Below, piece by piece: positions 16,827-26,548 of a DNA stretch of 64,000 nucleotides. The translations under genes were made by a program, and so were the position numbers. The notes below the pieces were generated by a model. That model saw only the letters and a program-made list of their open reading frames with translations, did not search any database and was not told the DNA's origin. The stretch is from Colwellia sp. 1_MG-2023 (GTDB taxonomy: Bacteria > Pseudomonadota > Gammaproteobacteria > Enterobacterales > Alteromonadaceae), in the NCBI RefSeq assembly GCF_030546755.1, contig NZ_JAUOPE010000009.1, positions 1-64,000 on the forward strand, read 5' to 3'. Position 1 is the stretch's first letter; each line of letters starts with the position of its first letter.

Positions 16827-19247
16827 ATGAAAAAAGTTACATATAAAAAATTATTATTAAGTGCATTAGCTATGGCTATAAGTTCTAGCTTAAATGCAGC
16901 AGAAACAAATGCTGATGAAGCAGTAGAAAAGAAAGGACTTGATTTTGAAAGAATCGTGGTGACTGGAGTTGCGGGCAAAGGCTCTACGGTAATGGCATCA
17001 AGTGTATCGGTAAGTAGCTTATCAGTGGATCAAATAGAAGTAACAACACCAAGAAGTTCAGCTGAGGCATTCAGGTCAATACCCGGTATACGCTCTGAAT
17101 CTTCTGGCGGTGAAGGTAATGCAAATATAGCCGTACGTGGTTTGCCGGTAGCAGCCGGTGGAGCCAAATTCTTACAAATACAAGAGGACGGTTTACCTCT
17201 TTTACAATTTGGTGATATTGCTTTTGGTAATGCAGACATTTTCCTTAGACTAGACAGTACAATGGAGTCAATTGAGTCTATTCGTGGTGGCTCTGCTTCA
17301 ACTATAGCAACAAACTCACCTGGTGGCATTATCAATATAATCAGTAAAACAGGTGAATCTGACGCTGGCAGTGTTTCTACAACAATCGGTTTAGATTACG
17401 ACCATACTCGAACTGATTTTGAATTTGGTGGTGAGCTTAGCGACAGCATGTATTTTCATCTTGGAGGCTTCTATCGTCAAGGCGAAGGCCCAAGAGATTC
17501 AGGTTATACCGGTAATCAAGGTGGTCAAATCAAAGCAAATATCACTAAAGAATTTGATAACGGTTATGTAAGACTTTACTACAAGCATTTAGATGATAAA
17601 ACGATTGCCTATTTACCTATGCCTTCAACGATTAGTGGTGGCTCTGTAGGTGACTTTGACCCATCAAGTGACACACCACATTCAGCATACTTTACTTCAT
17701 TATTGACAACAGATGGTAACGGTAACCGTCGTCGCTCAGATATGCGTGATGGAATGAATCCTAAGGTTGATTCTGTTGGTGTTGAAGCGGCATTTGACTT
17801 AGGAAACGACTGGTCAATTGAAAATAGATTTAGAACTTCAAGCACTAAAGGAAGCTTTACGTCTCCATTTCCAGAAAGCATTCAAAATAGCCAAAGTCTT
17901 GCCGACAGTCTAGCAGGTTCAGGAGCTACACTAACTTATGCCAATGGTCCTTCTCAAGGTAAAGCCTATACTGGTGACAACTTGATGCGTATTCATACCT
18001 TTGATGTTGAAATGAGTAATTTAGACTTCATGGTTAACGATTTAAAAATATTAAAAACGATTGGTGATACTAATATCACGTTTGGTTATTACAAATCATT
18101 GCAAAACATTGAACAATCATGGCTTTGGAACTCATATTTATCTGAAGTTAAAGGTGACAACGCAGCACTTATCAATGTTTCAGCGGCAGATGGTACTAGT
18201 TTCTCTGACGATGGTTTAATTGCTTATGGCGTACCTGCTTGGGGTAACTGTTGTACACGTAACTATGATCTTCAATATGATGTCACTGCACCTTATTTTG
18301 CCATCAATTCTGTTTTTGGTGACTTTACTGTTGATGCCAGTGTTCGTCATGACAGTGGTGAAGCATCAGGAACCTATGCCGGTGCAGTACAATCTCAAAT
18401 TGATATGAATAGAGATGGCGTTATCTCAGTACCTGAAATGAGTGTTTCCTCTGTGAACAATGCATCGCCTTCTCTTGTTAATTACGACTGGAGTTACACA
18501 TCATACTCAGTCGGCGCTAACTACATTGTAAATGACGATTTAGCTGTTTTTGGTCGATTAAGTCATGGTGGTACAGCTAATGCTGACCGCTTAGCATTCG
18601 GAAAAATAGCAGCCGATGGCTCTGTTAATCAAGAAGATGCTGTTGATGAAGTTGATCAATTTGAAGCGGGTCTTAAATATCGTCAAGATGAATTATCTGT
18701 ATTTGCTACAGCTTTCTTTGCCGAAACTCAAGAGCAAAACTTCGAGGCGACAAGTCAAAAGTTCTTTGACCGAGTCTATGAGTCATATGGCCTTGAATTA
18801 GAAGGTGCCTATTACATTGGAGATTTTGACATCCGTGGAAACGTGACTTGGACTAATGCTGAAATCACTAAAGATGCGGTAAACCCTGGTTCTGTAGGTA
18901 ATACACCAAGAAGACAAGCTGATTTTGTGTATTCATTGATTACACGTTATAACTTTGAACAAGGTTCGGCAGGTATCAGTTTAATCGGCACAACTGAAGC
19001 TTATGCTCAAGATGGAGGAGATCAAAATGCTGCAGATATCCTTAAATTTGATGGATATACACAAGTAAATGCATTCGCTCAATATTATTTATCTGACTCA
19101 TTTAGTATTGCACTAAATGTAAACAACTTGTTCGACACTACAGGTATTACCGAAGCTGAAGAAGGTAATATTCCTACAAGTGGTATTATCAGAGCAAGAA
19201 CCATCAACGGTAGAACTAGCAGTATTACGCTTAAGTACGATTTTTAA
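16827..19247 (+). CDS. TonB-dependent receptor, probable sucrose uptake
   Basis: An 806-residue outer-membrane receptor. Signal peptide MKKVTYKKLLLSALAMAISS ends near Ala24. A TonB-box-like ERIVVTG lies near 41-47, then the plug domain (SAEAFRSIPGIRSESSGGEGNANIAVRGLP, GGSASTIATNSPGGIINII), and a barrel ending KYDF. GGGGTGAGAAG precedes the ATG. It is shorter than the other three TBDRs here and has a different plug, closer to the sugar-receptor type known from the Xanthomonas sucrose locus. Operator and neighbours point to sucrose. It reads into fructokinase after a terminator-like hairpin. Confidence 0.85.
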   Translation: MKKVTYKKLLLSALAMAISSSLNAAETNADEAVEKKGLDFERIVVTGVAGKGSTVMASSVSVSSLSVDQIEVTTPRSSAEAFRSIPGIRSESSGGEGNANIAVRGLPVAAGGAKFLQIQEDGLPLLQFGDIAFGNADIFLRLDSTMESIESIRGGSASTIATNSPGGIINIISKTGESDAGSVSTTIGLDYDHTRTDFEFGGELSDSMYFHLGGFYRQGEGPRDSGYTGNQGGQIKANITKEFDNGYVRLYYKHLDDKTIAYLPMPSTISGGSVGDFDPSSDTPHSAYFTSLLTTDGNGNRRRSDMRDGMNPKVDSVGVEAAFDLGNDWSIENRFRTSSTKGSFTSPFPESIQNSQSLADSLAGSGATLTYANGPSQGKAYTGDNLMRIHTFDVEMSNLDFMVNDLKILKTIGDTNITFGYYKSLQNIEQSWLWNSYLSEVKGDNAALINVSAADGTSFSDDGLIAYGVPAWGNCCTRNYDLQYDVTAPYFAINSVFGDFTVDASVRHDSGEASGTYAGAVQSQIDMNRDGVISVPEMSVSSVNNASPSLVNYDWSYTSYSVGANYIVNDDLAVFGRLSHGGTANADRLAFGKIAADGSVNQEDAVDEVDQFEAGLKYRQDELSVFATAFFAETQEQNFEATSQKFFDRVYESYGLELEGAYYIGDFDIRGNVTWTNAEITKDAVNPGSVGNTPRRQADFVYSLITRYNFEQGSAGISLIGTTEAYAQDGGDQNAADILKFDGYTQVNAFAQYYLSDSFSIALNVNNLFDTTGITEAEEGNIPTSGIIRARTINGRTSSITLKYDF

Positions 19248-19281
19248 TCGTCTATTTAATTTAATCTAATTAAATCATAAC

Positions 19282-19308
19282 AAAGCCCATATATTTGGGC
19301 TTTTTTTT
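19282..19308 (+). terminator. Terminator between the TBDR and fructokinase
   Basis: AAAGCCCA pairs with TGGGCTTT across a short AT loop and is followed by a run of eight T. It ends only 13 bases before the fructokinase ATG, so the ribosome site AAAGGT lies directly after the T run. Partial readthrough would be needed to express the two genes downstream from the TBDR promoter. Confidence 0.8.
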
Positions 19309-19321
19309 CAAAGGTAAATTT

Positions 19322-20287
19322 ATGCTTTCTTTACTCAGTTATGGAGAAGTGTTGGTCGATTTTTTACCCACTTCGTCAAGCCCCTCTACATACATGCCAT
19401 TAGCCGGAGGTGCTCCTGCCAATGTTGCGGTAGCTTTCGCTAAATTAGGCGCAACAAGTTACTTTGCTGGTGGTATTAGTGAAGATAGTTTTGGTCAAAT
19501 GCTAATAAAACAACTAGACCATGAAGGCGTTAATACTACTTTCGTTAAAAGAGTAAAAGATGCAAATACCGCCTTAGTTTTGGTTAGTTTAGATGATTCA
19601 GGTGAGAGAACCTTCAATTTTTATCGTCATAATACTGCTGATACGAAATATGGAAAAACACAAGTTGATGAAATCAATTGGCAAGGAATTGGAATTTTTC
19701 ACTACTGTTCCAATACATTGACTGAAGAGATTATGTATGAAGACACACTTTACGCCTTAAAAAGTGCTAAAGAAAATCAAGCTTTGATCAGCTTTGATGT
19801 TAATTTACGCCAGCAACTTTGGCATGGAGTAACGCTATTACCTGAACGAGTTGAAGCATGTATTAAACTAAGCGATATAATCAAGTTAAGCCGAGAAGAA
19901 GCTGAGTATTTGGCACAAGCAAAACAAGTAGATGTGAATAGTTATATAAATCATATTTTATCGCTTGGCGCTAAACTTATTGTAATTACCGATGGGGAAA
20001 ATGCTGCTCAAGCTATTACAACTGATGATTCTATTACCATTAATGTGCCTAAAATATCACCTATTGACACAACCGGTGCAGGCGATAGCTTTATTTCAGG
20101 CTTTCTTTTTCATTTAGTCCAATCAGCCAAATCCGACGAAAGCCCCCAAGGGTTATTTGATGCAATTAAACAGATTGATAGAGTTAAAACGGCTGTGTCA
20201 TTTGGTGCTAAATGTGGTGCATTTACTTGTCAAAAGAAAGGTGCATTCACAGCACTACCTAAAATAACTGACCTCAATTTTTTATAA
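19322..20287 (+). CDS. Fructokinase (PfkB/ribokinase family)
   Basis: Phosphorylates the fructose released by sucrose phosphorylase. The 321 residues show the PfkB N-terminal GGAPANVAVAFAKLG at about 31-45 and the C-terminal IDTTGAGDSFISGF containing the catalytic-base Asp and the ATP anion hole. The ATG at 19322 has AAAGGT eight bases upstream; an in-frame TTG at 19295 falls inside the terminator and is rejected. Fructose specificity is inferred from context. It is followed 25 bases later by pgi. Confidence 0.9.
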   Translation: MLSLLSYGEVLVDFLPTSSSPSTYMPLAGGAPANVAVAFAKLGATSYFAGGISEDSFGQMLIKQLDHEGVNTTFVKRVKDANTALVLVSLDDSGERTFNFYRHNTADTKYGKTQVDEINWQGIGIFHYCSNTLTEEIMYEDTLYALKSAKENQALISFDVNLRQQLWHGVTLLPERVEACIKLSDIIKLSREEAEYLAQAKQVDVNSYINHILSLGAKLIVITDGENAAQAITTDDSITINVPKISPIDTTGAGDSFISGFLFHLVQSAKSDESPQGLFDAIKQIDRVKTAVSFGAKCGAFTCQKKGAFTALPKITDLNFL

Positions 20288-20312
20288 TTTACCTATTATT
20301 CTGAGAAATAAC

Positions 20313-21962
20313 ATGCAATCTAGAGAACAATTAAATAGCTGGCAACAATTAACTCAACATGCGCAACTGATGAAAAATCAGCATATGAAAGATTTATTTG
20401 CACAAGATAGTCAACGGTTTAGTAAATTTTCAATAAAATTGCCATCTATACTCTTAGATTATTCTAAAAACACCATCACAGAAGAGACATTGTCTTTACT
20501 CACTGATTTAGCAAAAGAATGTGAAGTTGAAGCATGGCGTGAAAAAATGTTTTCTGGTGTGAATATTAATAAAACCGAAGATCGTGCTGTTTTACATACC
20601 GCATTAAGAAATAACGCTAAAACGCCTTTTTTTGTTGATGGAAAAAATATTTCTCAAGAGATTAAAAAAACATTAAATCAAATTAAAGAATTTAGTGACA
20701 ACATCCGTCAAGGACATTGGAAAGGATATTCAGGTGAACCCATCACTGACATTGTCAATATTGGCGTTGGCGGCTCTAACTTAGGCCCACAAATGGTAAC
20801 CGAAGCATTAAAACGATTTAGCGATAATCGCGTTAATGTTCATTATGTTTCTAACGTTGATGGTACTCAAATAGCTGAAGTACTACGTCCACTTAACCCA
20901 GAAAAAGTTTTATTTATTGTTTCGAGTAAAACATTTACCACCACTGAAACCATGTTAAATGCTAAAACAGCGATAAAATGGCTAACCGCATCATCATTTG
21001 ATCAATCCGTTATTGCAAAACATTTTATTGCCGTCACTGCCAATAAAGAAAATGCCATGAAATTTGGGATTTCTAAAGAAAACATCTTTGATATGTGGGA
21101 CTGGGTTGGCGGACGGTTTTCATTATGGTCGGCTATCGGCCTCCCTATCGCGATTAACCTTGGCTTTGAACGATTTCAAGAGCTGTTAGATGGTGCTTAT
21201 GAAATAGATTGTCATTTTTGTTCTACTCCTTTAGAAAATAATATTCCCGTCATATTAGCTTTATTAAGTGTATGGAATTGCACCTTCTTGGGGGCTCAAT
21301 CTCAAGCCATTTTACCTTATGATCAATCCTTACATATGTTGTCAGCTTATCTGCAGCAAGCTGAAATGGAAAGTAATGGTAAATCTGTCAATTGGGATGG
21401 TGAAACGATCACTTATCCTACAGTTCCCTCAATATGGGGAGAATTAGGTATTAATGGTCAGCATGCTTTTTATCAATATTTGCACCAAAGTAATAATATT
21501 GTTCCAGCCGATTTTATTGGCTCTGTCGAAAGTGTTACGCCAATAGAAGGTCATCATGAAACCCTTATGGCAAATTTCTTCGCGCAAACTCAAGCGCTAA
21601 TGGAAGGCGTTGATGAACAACAAGTTAGGGCTGATTTAGCCGCAAAAGGACGTCCACTTAGCTATATTGATAAAGTTGCCCCACATAAGGTACATAAAGG
21701 TAACAGACCAACAAATACATTATTAATGAATAAAATATCTCCTTTTACCATTGGTAGTTTAATTGCCATCTATGAACATAAAATATTTGTACAAGGTATT
21801 ATTTTACAAATATGCTCATTTGATCAATGGGGAGTAGAACTTGGTAAAGGCTTGGCAAGTAAAATTGAAGATGAACTTCATAATAATATTCAAAACCCAT
21901 CACATGACAATTCAACTGCTAACCTCATAAAACATTATCAAGAAGTGAAAAATCGTATCTAA
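20313..21962 (+). CDS. pgi: Glucose-6-phosphate isomerase
   Basis: Interconverts glucose-6-phosphate and fructose-6-phosphate, joining the two halves of sucrose in glycolysis. The 549 residues carry the family stretches VNIGVGGSNLGPQMV (about 146-160), SSKTFTTTETM, GGRFSLWSAIGLPIA with its catalytic Arg, and a late segment with the EGHHETLM His. Length matches bacterial PGI. Placement behind a sucrose fructokinase suggests co-expression with the sucrose genes, perhaps as a second pgi copy beside a housekeeping one elsewhere; that cannot be told from this window. Confidence 0.96.
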   Translation: MQSREQLNSWQQLTQHAQLMKNQHMKDLFAQDSQRFSKFSIKLPSILLDYSKNTITEETLSLLTDLAKECEVEAWREKMFSGVNINKTEDRAVLHTALRNNAKTPFFVDGKNISQEIKKTLNQIKEFSDNIRQGHWKGYSGEPITDIVNIGVGGSNLGPQMVTEALKRFSDNRVNVHYVSNVDGTQIAEVLRPLNPEKVLFIVSSKTFTTTETMLNAKTAIKWLTASSFDQSVIAKHFIAVTANKENAMKFGISKENIFDMWDWVGGRFSLWSAIGLPIAINLGFERFQELLDGAYEIDCHFCSTPLENNIPVILALLSVWNCTFLGAQSQAILPYDQSLHMLSAYLQQAEMESNGKSVNWDGETITYPTVPSIWGELGINGQHAFYQYLHQSNNIVPADFIGSVESVTPIEGHHETLMANFFAQTQALMEGVDEQQVRADLAAKGRPLSYIDKVAPHKVHKGNRPTNTLLMNKISPFTIGSLIAIYEHKIFVQGIILQICSFDQWGVELGKGLASKIEDELHNNIQNPSHDNSTANLIKHYQEVKNRI

Positions 21963-22372
21963 TGTTAATATATAAATAAAATTATCAACGTGTAAATTTA
22001 ATATGTTGAAGTTAAAAGAATAAGAATTATTATAAAAAACAAACCCATAATTGATAAACTCTTAAACATAAAAGCTATCATACATATTGCTTACAAACGC
22101 CATTAAGTAGAAAAATTAAGCAAACAACTGTCGTAAAACTTTTTAACTTGTAGCCAATATATAAGTTCATTTTTTTCTGGAACATTCGTTGCTAACTATT
22201 GAAATTCACCGTAACTATAATGCCAAGACGAGTTGTTAAAATGAATGTCTAGTTTCTGGCGAGTAATTACCTGATACAAAGCGAGATATGAAAAAACATA
22301 TTCATACCCAATACCACTTTAGAAAGTATAAGCCTGAATAAATAAGTCAGTAAATATTGAAGTGTTATTTAA
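21963..22372. other. Intergenic region with nothing recognised
   Basis: 410 AT-rich bases between the convergent pgi and CE12 genes. I see no reading frame with a ribosome site, no clear hairpin with a T run, and no operator copy. It is the boundary between the sucrose and pectin units. Confidence 0.6.
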
Positions 22373-23152
22373 TTAATAACTATATTTTAAATGCTTAGCA
22401 TCAGGCGTTCTCAACACCTTAATCAAACTATGGTTTATTTTTCTTAGCTCAGCCAAAACAAGTTGCGCGACTTCTCGTGCGCCTAATGCGTTTAAATGGG
22501 TATTGTCTTTAATGCCATTAGGGTAATTAGGGTGTAAATTTGCTTTGATATGCATAAACCTTAATGCTGATTGTTCATCACCTAACGCTTGAAAATATGC
22601 TTGAGTGACTTTTTCCATATCGATAAAAGTCACCTTAGTTTCATTGGCGACTTCTTTGACAAGATCAGCATAAATAGGATGTGTATCTTTAATTTTGCCA
22701 TCTTCAGAAAAATAACGCCTGGTAATTGGCGTCATTAAAATTGGCGTAGCATTTTTATTTTTTGTTTGATTAATAAAAAGCGTTAAATTCTTTTTAAACT
22801 CAACAGGAGCCGTGTACCGGTCTACTTTATGTTTTGATTGATCATTATGGCCAAATTGAATAATGACATGATCACCTGGGCTCAATTCTTCAATAATCCC
22901 TTGCCACAACCCATCGCTAATAAATGTTTTAGTACTTCTACCATTCTCAGCCCTATTTTCAACGGTGACTGTTTCATCAAAAAAATAACTAAACGGCACG
23001 CCCCACCCCATCTCTGGATAATCTTTCACATGTTTGATCGACATAGTTGAATCGCCTGCCATAAATATTTTAGTCATAACCTCTGCCGATTTTGCAACTT
23101 TACTGACTGCAAACAAGCAAAGTATGCCGTATATCATTACAATATTTTTCAT
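22373..23152 (-). CDS. CE12 rhamnogalacturonan/pectin acetylesterase
   Basis: A secreted or periplasmic SGNH hydrolase removing acetyl groups from pectin. The 259-residue protein has a signal peptide (MKNIVMIYGILCLFAVSKVA, cleavage near KSA). The GDSTMS block holds the catalytic Ser, followed by WG.PF, ENRAENGRSTKTF, the oxyanion GHND block, and DNTHLN with the Asp/His pair at about 232-235. This order matches CE12 esterases such as RhgT/YesT. It is divergent from the TBDR at 23458, with a shared LacI-type operator between them. Confidence 0.9.
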   Translation of the reverse strand: MKNIVMIYGILCLFAVSKVAKSAEVMTKIFMAGDSTMSIKHVKDYPEMGWGVPFSYFFDETVTVENRAENGRSTKTFISDGLWQGIIEELSPGDHVIIQFGHNDQSKHKVDRYTAPVEFKKNLTLFINQTKNKNATPILMTPITRRYFSEDGKIKDTHPIYADLVKEVANETKVTFIDMEKVTQAYFQALGDEQSALRFMHIKANLHPNYPNGIKDNTHLNALGAREVAQLVLAELRKINHSLIKVLRTPDAKHLKYSY

Positions 23153-23457
23153 CTCTTAAACTCACATAAAATACTTTTTTCATTAAAATCACATTTTAAT
23201 CAACTCTCTCGCCTCTTCTAAACGAAACTAAAATTTACGTAAAAACACATAAAAATTTATTATTGATTAAAAATTGACATCCTTATTTGATTGATGCTAC
23301 ATTTTTATGCCACCGGTGGCAACCAATAATTTTAAGCTGATAATAACTTAAGACTAAAATTTAATTAGGATTGAAAATTAATTAATGCTGAATGATTAAA
23401 AGTTATGATTCCGGAAAAATAAAACAACAAATACGATAGGCTATCAAAGGATCAAAC
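23153..23457. other. Divergent promoter region, CE12 and pectin TBDR
   Basis: 305 bases, no gene. TTGACA (23274-23279) and TACATT (23298-23303), 18 bases apart, form a possible rightward promoter. The operator at 23308 directly follows the -10. Confidence 0.6.
23308..23321. promoter_or_regulatory. Pectin-unit operator TGCCACCGGTGGCA
   Basis: A perfect 14-base palindrome, five bases past a possible -10 and about 137 bases before the TBDR start. One of eight related sites in the pectin unit. The likely binder is the LacI-family protein at 45871. Confidence 0.78.
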
Positions 23458-26448
23458 ATGACTAGCATGAAACTAACTACTCTAGCAACGGCGTTAGCAA
23501 TAGCAATACCTGTTTATGCTCAAAATGCGGAGACACCGCCTAGTAACCAACAAACATCACCACAAGAAAGTGCGGATAAAAAGCCAACTGAACCAAAGTC
23601 AAGCAACGAAAATGCAGATGCAATTGAAGTGATCACGGTGCAAGGGGTTTTTCAAGCAGACTTAAAAGCACGAGCAATGGAACGAGACAGTGACAGTTAT
23701 AGTAATGTCATTGCCACTGATGACTTAGGCAATTTTGTTGATCAAAATATTGCTGAATCTTTACGTCGTGTGCCTGGCGTTACATTAGAGCGAAGTGAAG
23801 GTGAAGGAAAATATGTTGCTGTGCGTGGACTTGGCCCTAAATTTGTTGCCGTAAGCATGAACGGTGCTGAGTTATCTGGCATTGGCGATGATCGCAAGGT
23901 AGGTTTAGATGGCGTATCAGGTGACTCTCTTGGCGCCATCGAAATATTCAAAACACTCACCCCTGAAATGAACTTAAATTCTATTGGCGGCGCAGTCAAT
24001 ATTAAAGCCATTTCTGCATTTGATCGCAATAAAGACACCTTAAAAGCAAAATTTCAAGAATCTTACAATGAATTAAAAGGCGAATTTTCTCCTAAATTCA
24101 GTATTGACGGTACAAAATTATTACTAGACGAAAAACTCGGTATTGGCTTTGCTCTCTCTTACGAAGATCGTAAAACGCAAGTCGATGAAAATCGCCATCA
24201 TAGCACGCGTGAATTGAATTTTTTAAAAGGCGGTATTGGATTAAGTCCTGATGAATTAGCTATAGCGCCTGAAATATTGATCCCTGCTCAAGTCGAAAAC
24301 CGCCGCGAATTAGCAAGAAGAAAACGCACCAATGCGACACTCAATATCGAATTTAGATCAGACGAAAATAATTCTTATTACCTTCGCGGCAACTATTCAA
24401 ATTATACCGATGATGATATTGCCTTACGTGAATATTATAACTTTTATAATGGTGATCAAGATGACGAAGTTATCTTTGTTGATGGTCAAACTAAAGCATT
24501 CGCGGTTTCTGATGTTGACGTAATGAACCAATACTTCATTCAAGAAGGCGAGAAAACCACTAAAAACTTCAGCATTGGCGGTCAGCATTTTATTGGAGAG
24601 AGTTGGACGTTTGATTATGAATACGCTCACTCTGAAAGTGATGATCTTGGTGTAGGAGACCGAAGAGTTCAGTTTAGAGAAAGAGAAAATATCGTTTATG
24701 GCCAAGCCTTTAAAGATCATATCGATGCGCGTGTACTAACCCAAGCAGAAGCAGCTGCCTTGGGTGGTTTTGAATTAAACCCAGATTCAGATGTTTTTAA
24801 CGGTGAAGCTGATGCTGATATTTCGACTTTATCCAATATGGAATTTGATAATTTATTTATGGAAGACAGCGTCAGAACAGACAAAATAACCAGTATTAAA
24901 GCTAACTTACGTAAAGACTTTTATTGGGAGCATTTAAACTATATAAAAACTGGCTTTACTTACAATGCACGTGAACATAACAATAACAAAGATCGTTGGA
25001 GTTATGATCCAAGCACTGAAGATTGTCTAGGAAATGAAGCATGTATTTACACAGTAAACTCAAATATTACTGATTATGGCCATGCGATCCCTGACGACCA
25101 TTTTGACTACCCATTAGCCTATCGTAATGAGGTTGAATTTATTGTTGATAATTCAGTTATCACACGCGAAAGTGCTACCGGTGGCGAGGCTTCAATCGAT
25201 AGTACTAAAGATGATTATTTGTTAACTGAAGATACCTATGCAGCCTATATAATGGCAGAACTCCCACTAAGTGATGAGTTAACGATTATTACGGGTGTTA
25301 GGTATGTGAATACTGAATTTTCTTCAACGGGTAACCTTTCGCTGGAAAATGATGATTGGAATTTTGGTGGCACTCACACCTTAGATGTTTCAGTACCATT
25401 ACCTGAAGCGTCAATAGAATACAGTGAATATTTTCCTAGTTTACATTTGAGGTATGAACCTGCAGATGACTTATTAGTGCGTGGCTCTTTATGGACAAGC
25501 TTTACTCGTCCTTCATTCAAGCAAGCACGTGGCTTTGCTAAGTTTGATGATGACATCACCCTCTGTGATCCAACCGTTGAACAAATACCAGAGCAAAGTG
25601 GTCAAGAAGGCTGTTATGCATCGCCAGAAGGACAAAGTGCCATTGAGTTACAAAATTATACCTTAGGACAAAATAATGCAGTTCAGGTAGGTAACCCTAA
25701 CTTAGTCGCAATGACATCAAACAATTTAGACACTTCTGTAGGTTGGTACCCGTCTAAAGATTTATTTGTTGAAATCGCGTTATTTTACAAAGATATAGAT
25801 AATTTTATTGTCGATGTAAAAGGTATTCGAAAAGGTTTAGATGAACTACCACTTACCCTACCCGTTGACCACGTCACCGACTTTGTTATTCCACAAGATC
25901 TAGCGTTAAACCAAGTGGATATTACATTAAATGGCGATAAAGCAACGGTTTACGGTATTGAACTTAGTTATAACCAGTTCTTTGAAAATGGCTTGTTTTG
26001 GCAAAGTAATATGACCTTTGTACACAGTGAAGCGGAATTAGATCCAACCATTCGTGATGAAAAAATGCCTTTACCAGGGCAAGCCGATACCACGGTAAAT
26101 ATTTCATTTGGCTGGGAAGATGATGATTTATCACTGCGTTTAATTGGTAACTACCGCGATAAAATTCTTGAAGAAATAGGCTCTTGTCCAGCAGGGATTG
26201 ATGTCAATGATCCACGCTACTGTAAAGACTGGATGGATAGATATCAAGACGATCTAGTCACTGTTGATTTTAAAATGAAATACGATATTTCCGATCGAAT
26301 GTCCGTATATTTTGATGCCATCAATATCACTGAACAAGCTGATCTACGTTATTTACAAGGCAACAGCTTATCAGGCGGCAACGTGCTATATCAAAAAGAA
26401 AAATACGGCTCTACCTACCAATTAGGTATTAATTACAAATTTTATTAG
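23458..26448 (+). CDS. TonB-dependent receptor 1 of the pectin unit
   Basis: A 996-residue outer-membrane receptor, probably for oligogalacturonates. AAAGGA precedes the ATG at 23458; a second in-frame ATG three codons on is also possible. The signal peptide ends near YA-Q22. A Pro/Ser/Glu/Lys-rich linker (about 23-56) comes before the TonB-box-like EVITVQG. The plug contains FVDQNIAESLRRVPGVTLERSEGEGKYVAVRGLGPKF in segments, and the barrel ends in INYKFY, with Tyr after the usual terminal Phe. It is followed by the CE8-PL1 lipoprotein 100 bases downstream, the expected pairing of receptor and surface enzyme. Confidence 0.88.
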   Translation: MTSMKLTTLATALAIAIPVYAQNAETPPSNQQTSPQESADKKPTEPKSSNENADAIEVITVQGVFQADLKARAMERDSDSYSNVIATDDLGNFVDQNIAESLRRVPGVTLERSEGEGKYVAVRGLGPKFVAVSMNGAELSGIGDDRKVGLDGVSGDSLGAIEIFKTLTPEMNLNSIGGAVNIKAISAFDRNKDTLKAKFQESYNELKGEFSPKFSIDGTKLLLDEKLGIGFALSYEDRKTQVDENRHHSTRELNFLKGGIGLSPDELAIAPEILIPAQVENRRELARRKRTNATLNIEFRSDENNSYYLRGNYSNYTDDDIALREYYNFYNGDQDDEVIFVDGQTKAFAVSDVDVMNQYFIQEGEKTTKNFSIGGQHFIGESWTFDYEYAHSESDDLGVGDRRVQFRERENIVYGQAFKDHIDARVLTQAEAAALGGFELNPDSDVFNGEADADISTLSNMEFDNLFMEDSVRTDKITSIKANLRKDFYWEHLNYIKTGFTYNAREHNNNKDRWSYDPSTEDCLGNEACIYTVNSNITDYGHAIPDDHFDYPLAYRNEVEFIVDNSVITRESATGGEASIDSTKDDYLLTEDTYAAYIMAELPLSDELTIITGVRYVNTEFSSTGNLSLENDDWNFGGTHTLDVSVPLPEASIEYSEYFPSLHLRYEPADDLLVRGSLWTSFTRPSFKQARGFAKFDDDITLCDPTVEQIPEQSGQEGCYASPEGQSAIELQNYTLGQNNAVQVGNPNLVAMTSNNLDTSVGWYPSKDLFVEIALFYKDIDNFIVDVKGIRKGLDELPLTLPVDHVTDFVIPQDLALNQVDITLNGDKATVYGIELSYNQFFENGLFWQSNMTFVHSEAELDPTIRDEKMPLPGQADTTVNISFGWEDDDLSLRLIGNYRDKILEEIGSCPAGIDVNDPRYCKDWMDRYQDDLVTVDFKMKYDISDRMSVYFDAINITEQADLRYLQGNSLSGGNVLYQKEKYGSTYQLGINYKFY

Positions 26449-26548
26449 TAACTAAAAACAAAATAAAGACAACAACTTAGATACTAAATCAAACTTATTT
26501 TACGCAGTGAACTGTTAAAAATAATCAATCATTCCTAGGGGGGGATGT

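Noticed and set aside
19295-19321. Fructokinase start at TTG 19295
   Set aside because: It lies inside the terminator stem and T run; the ATG at 19322 has a normal ribosome site and PfkB-like N-terminus.
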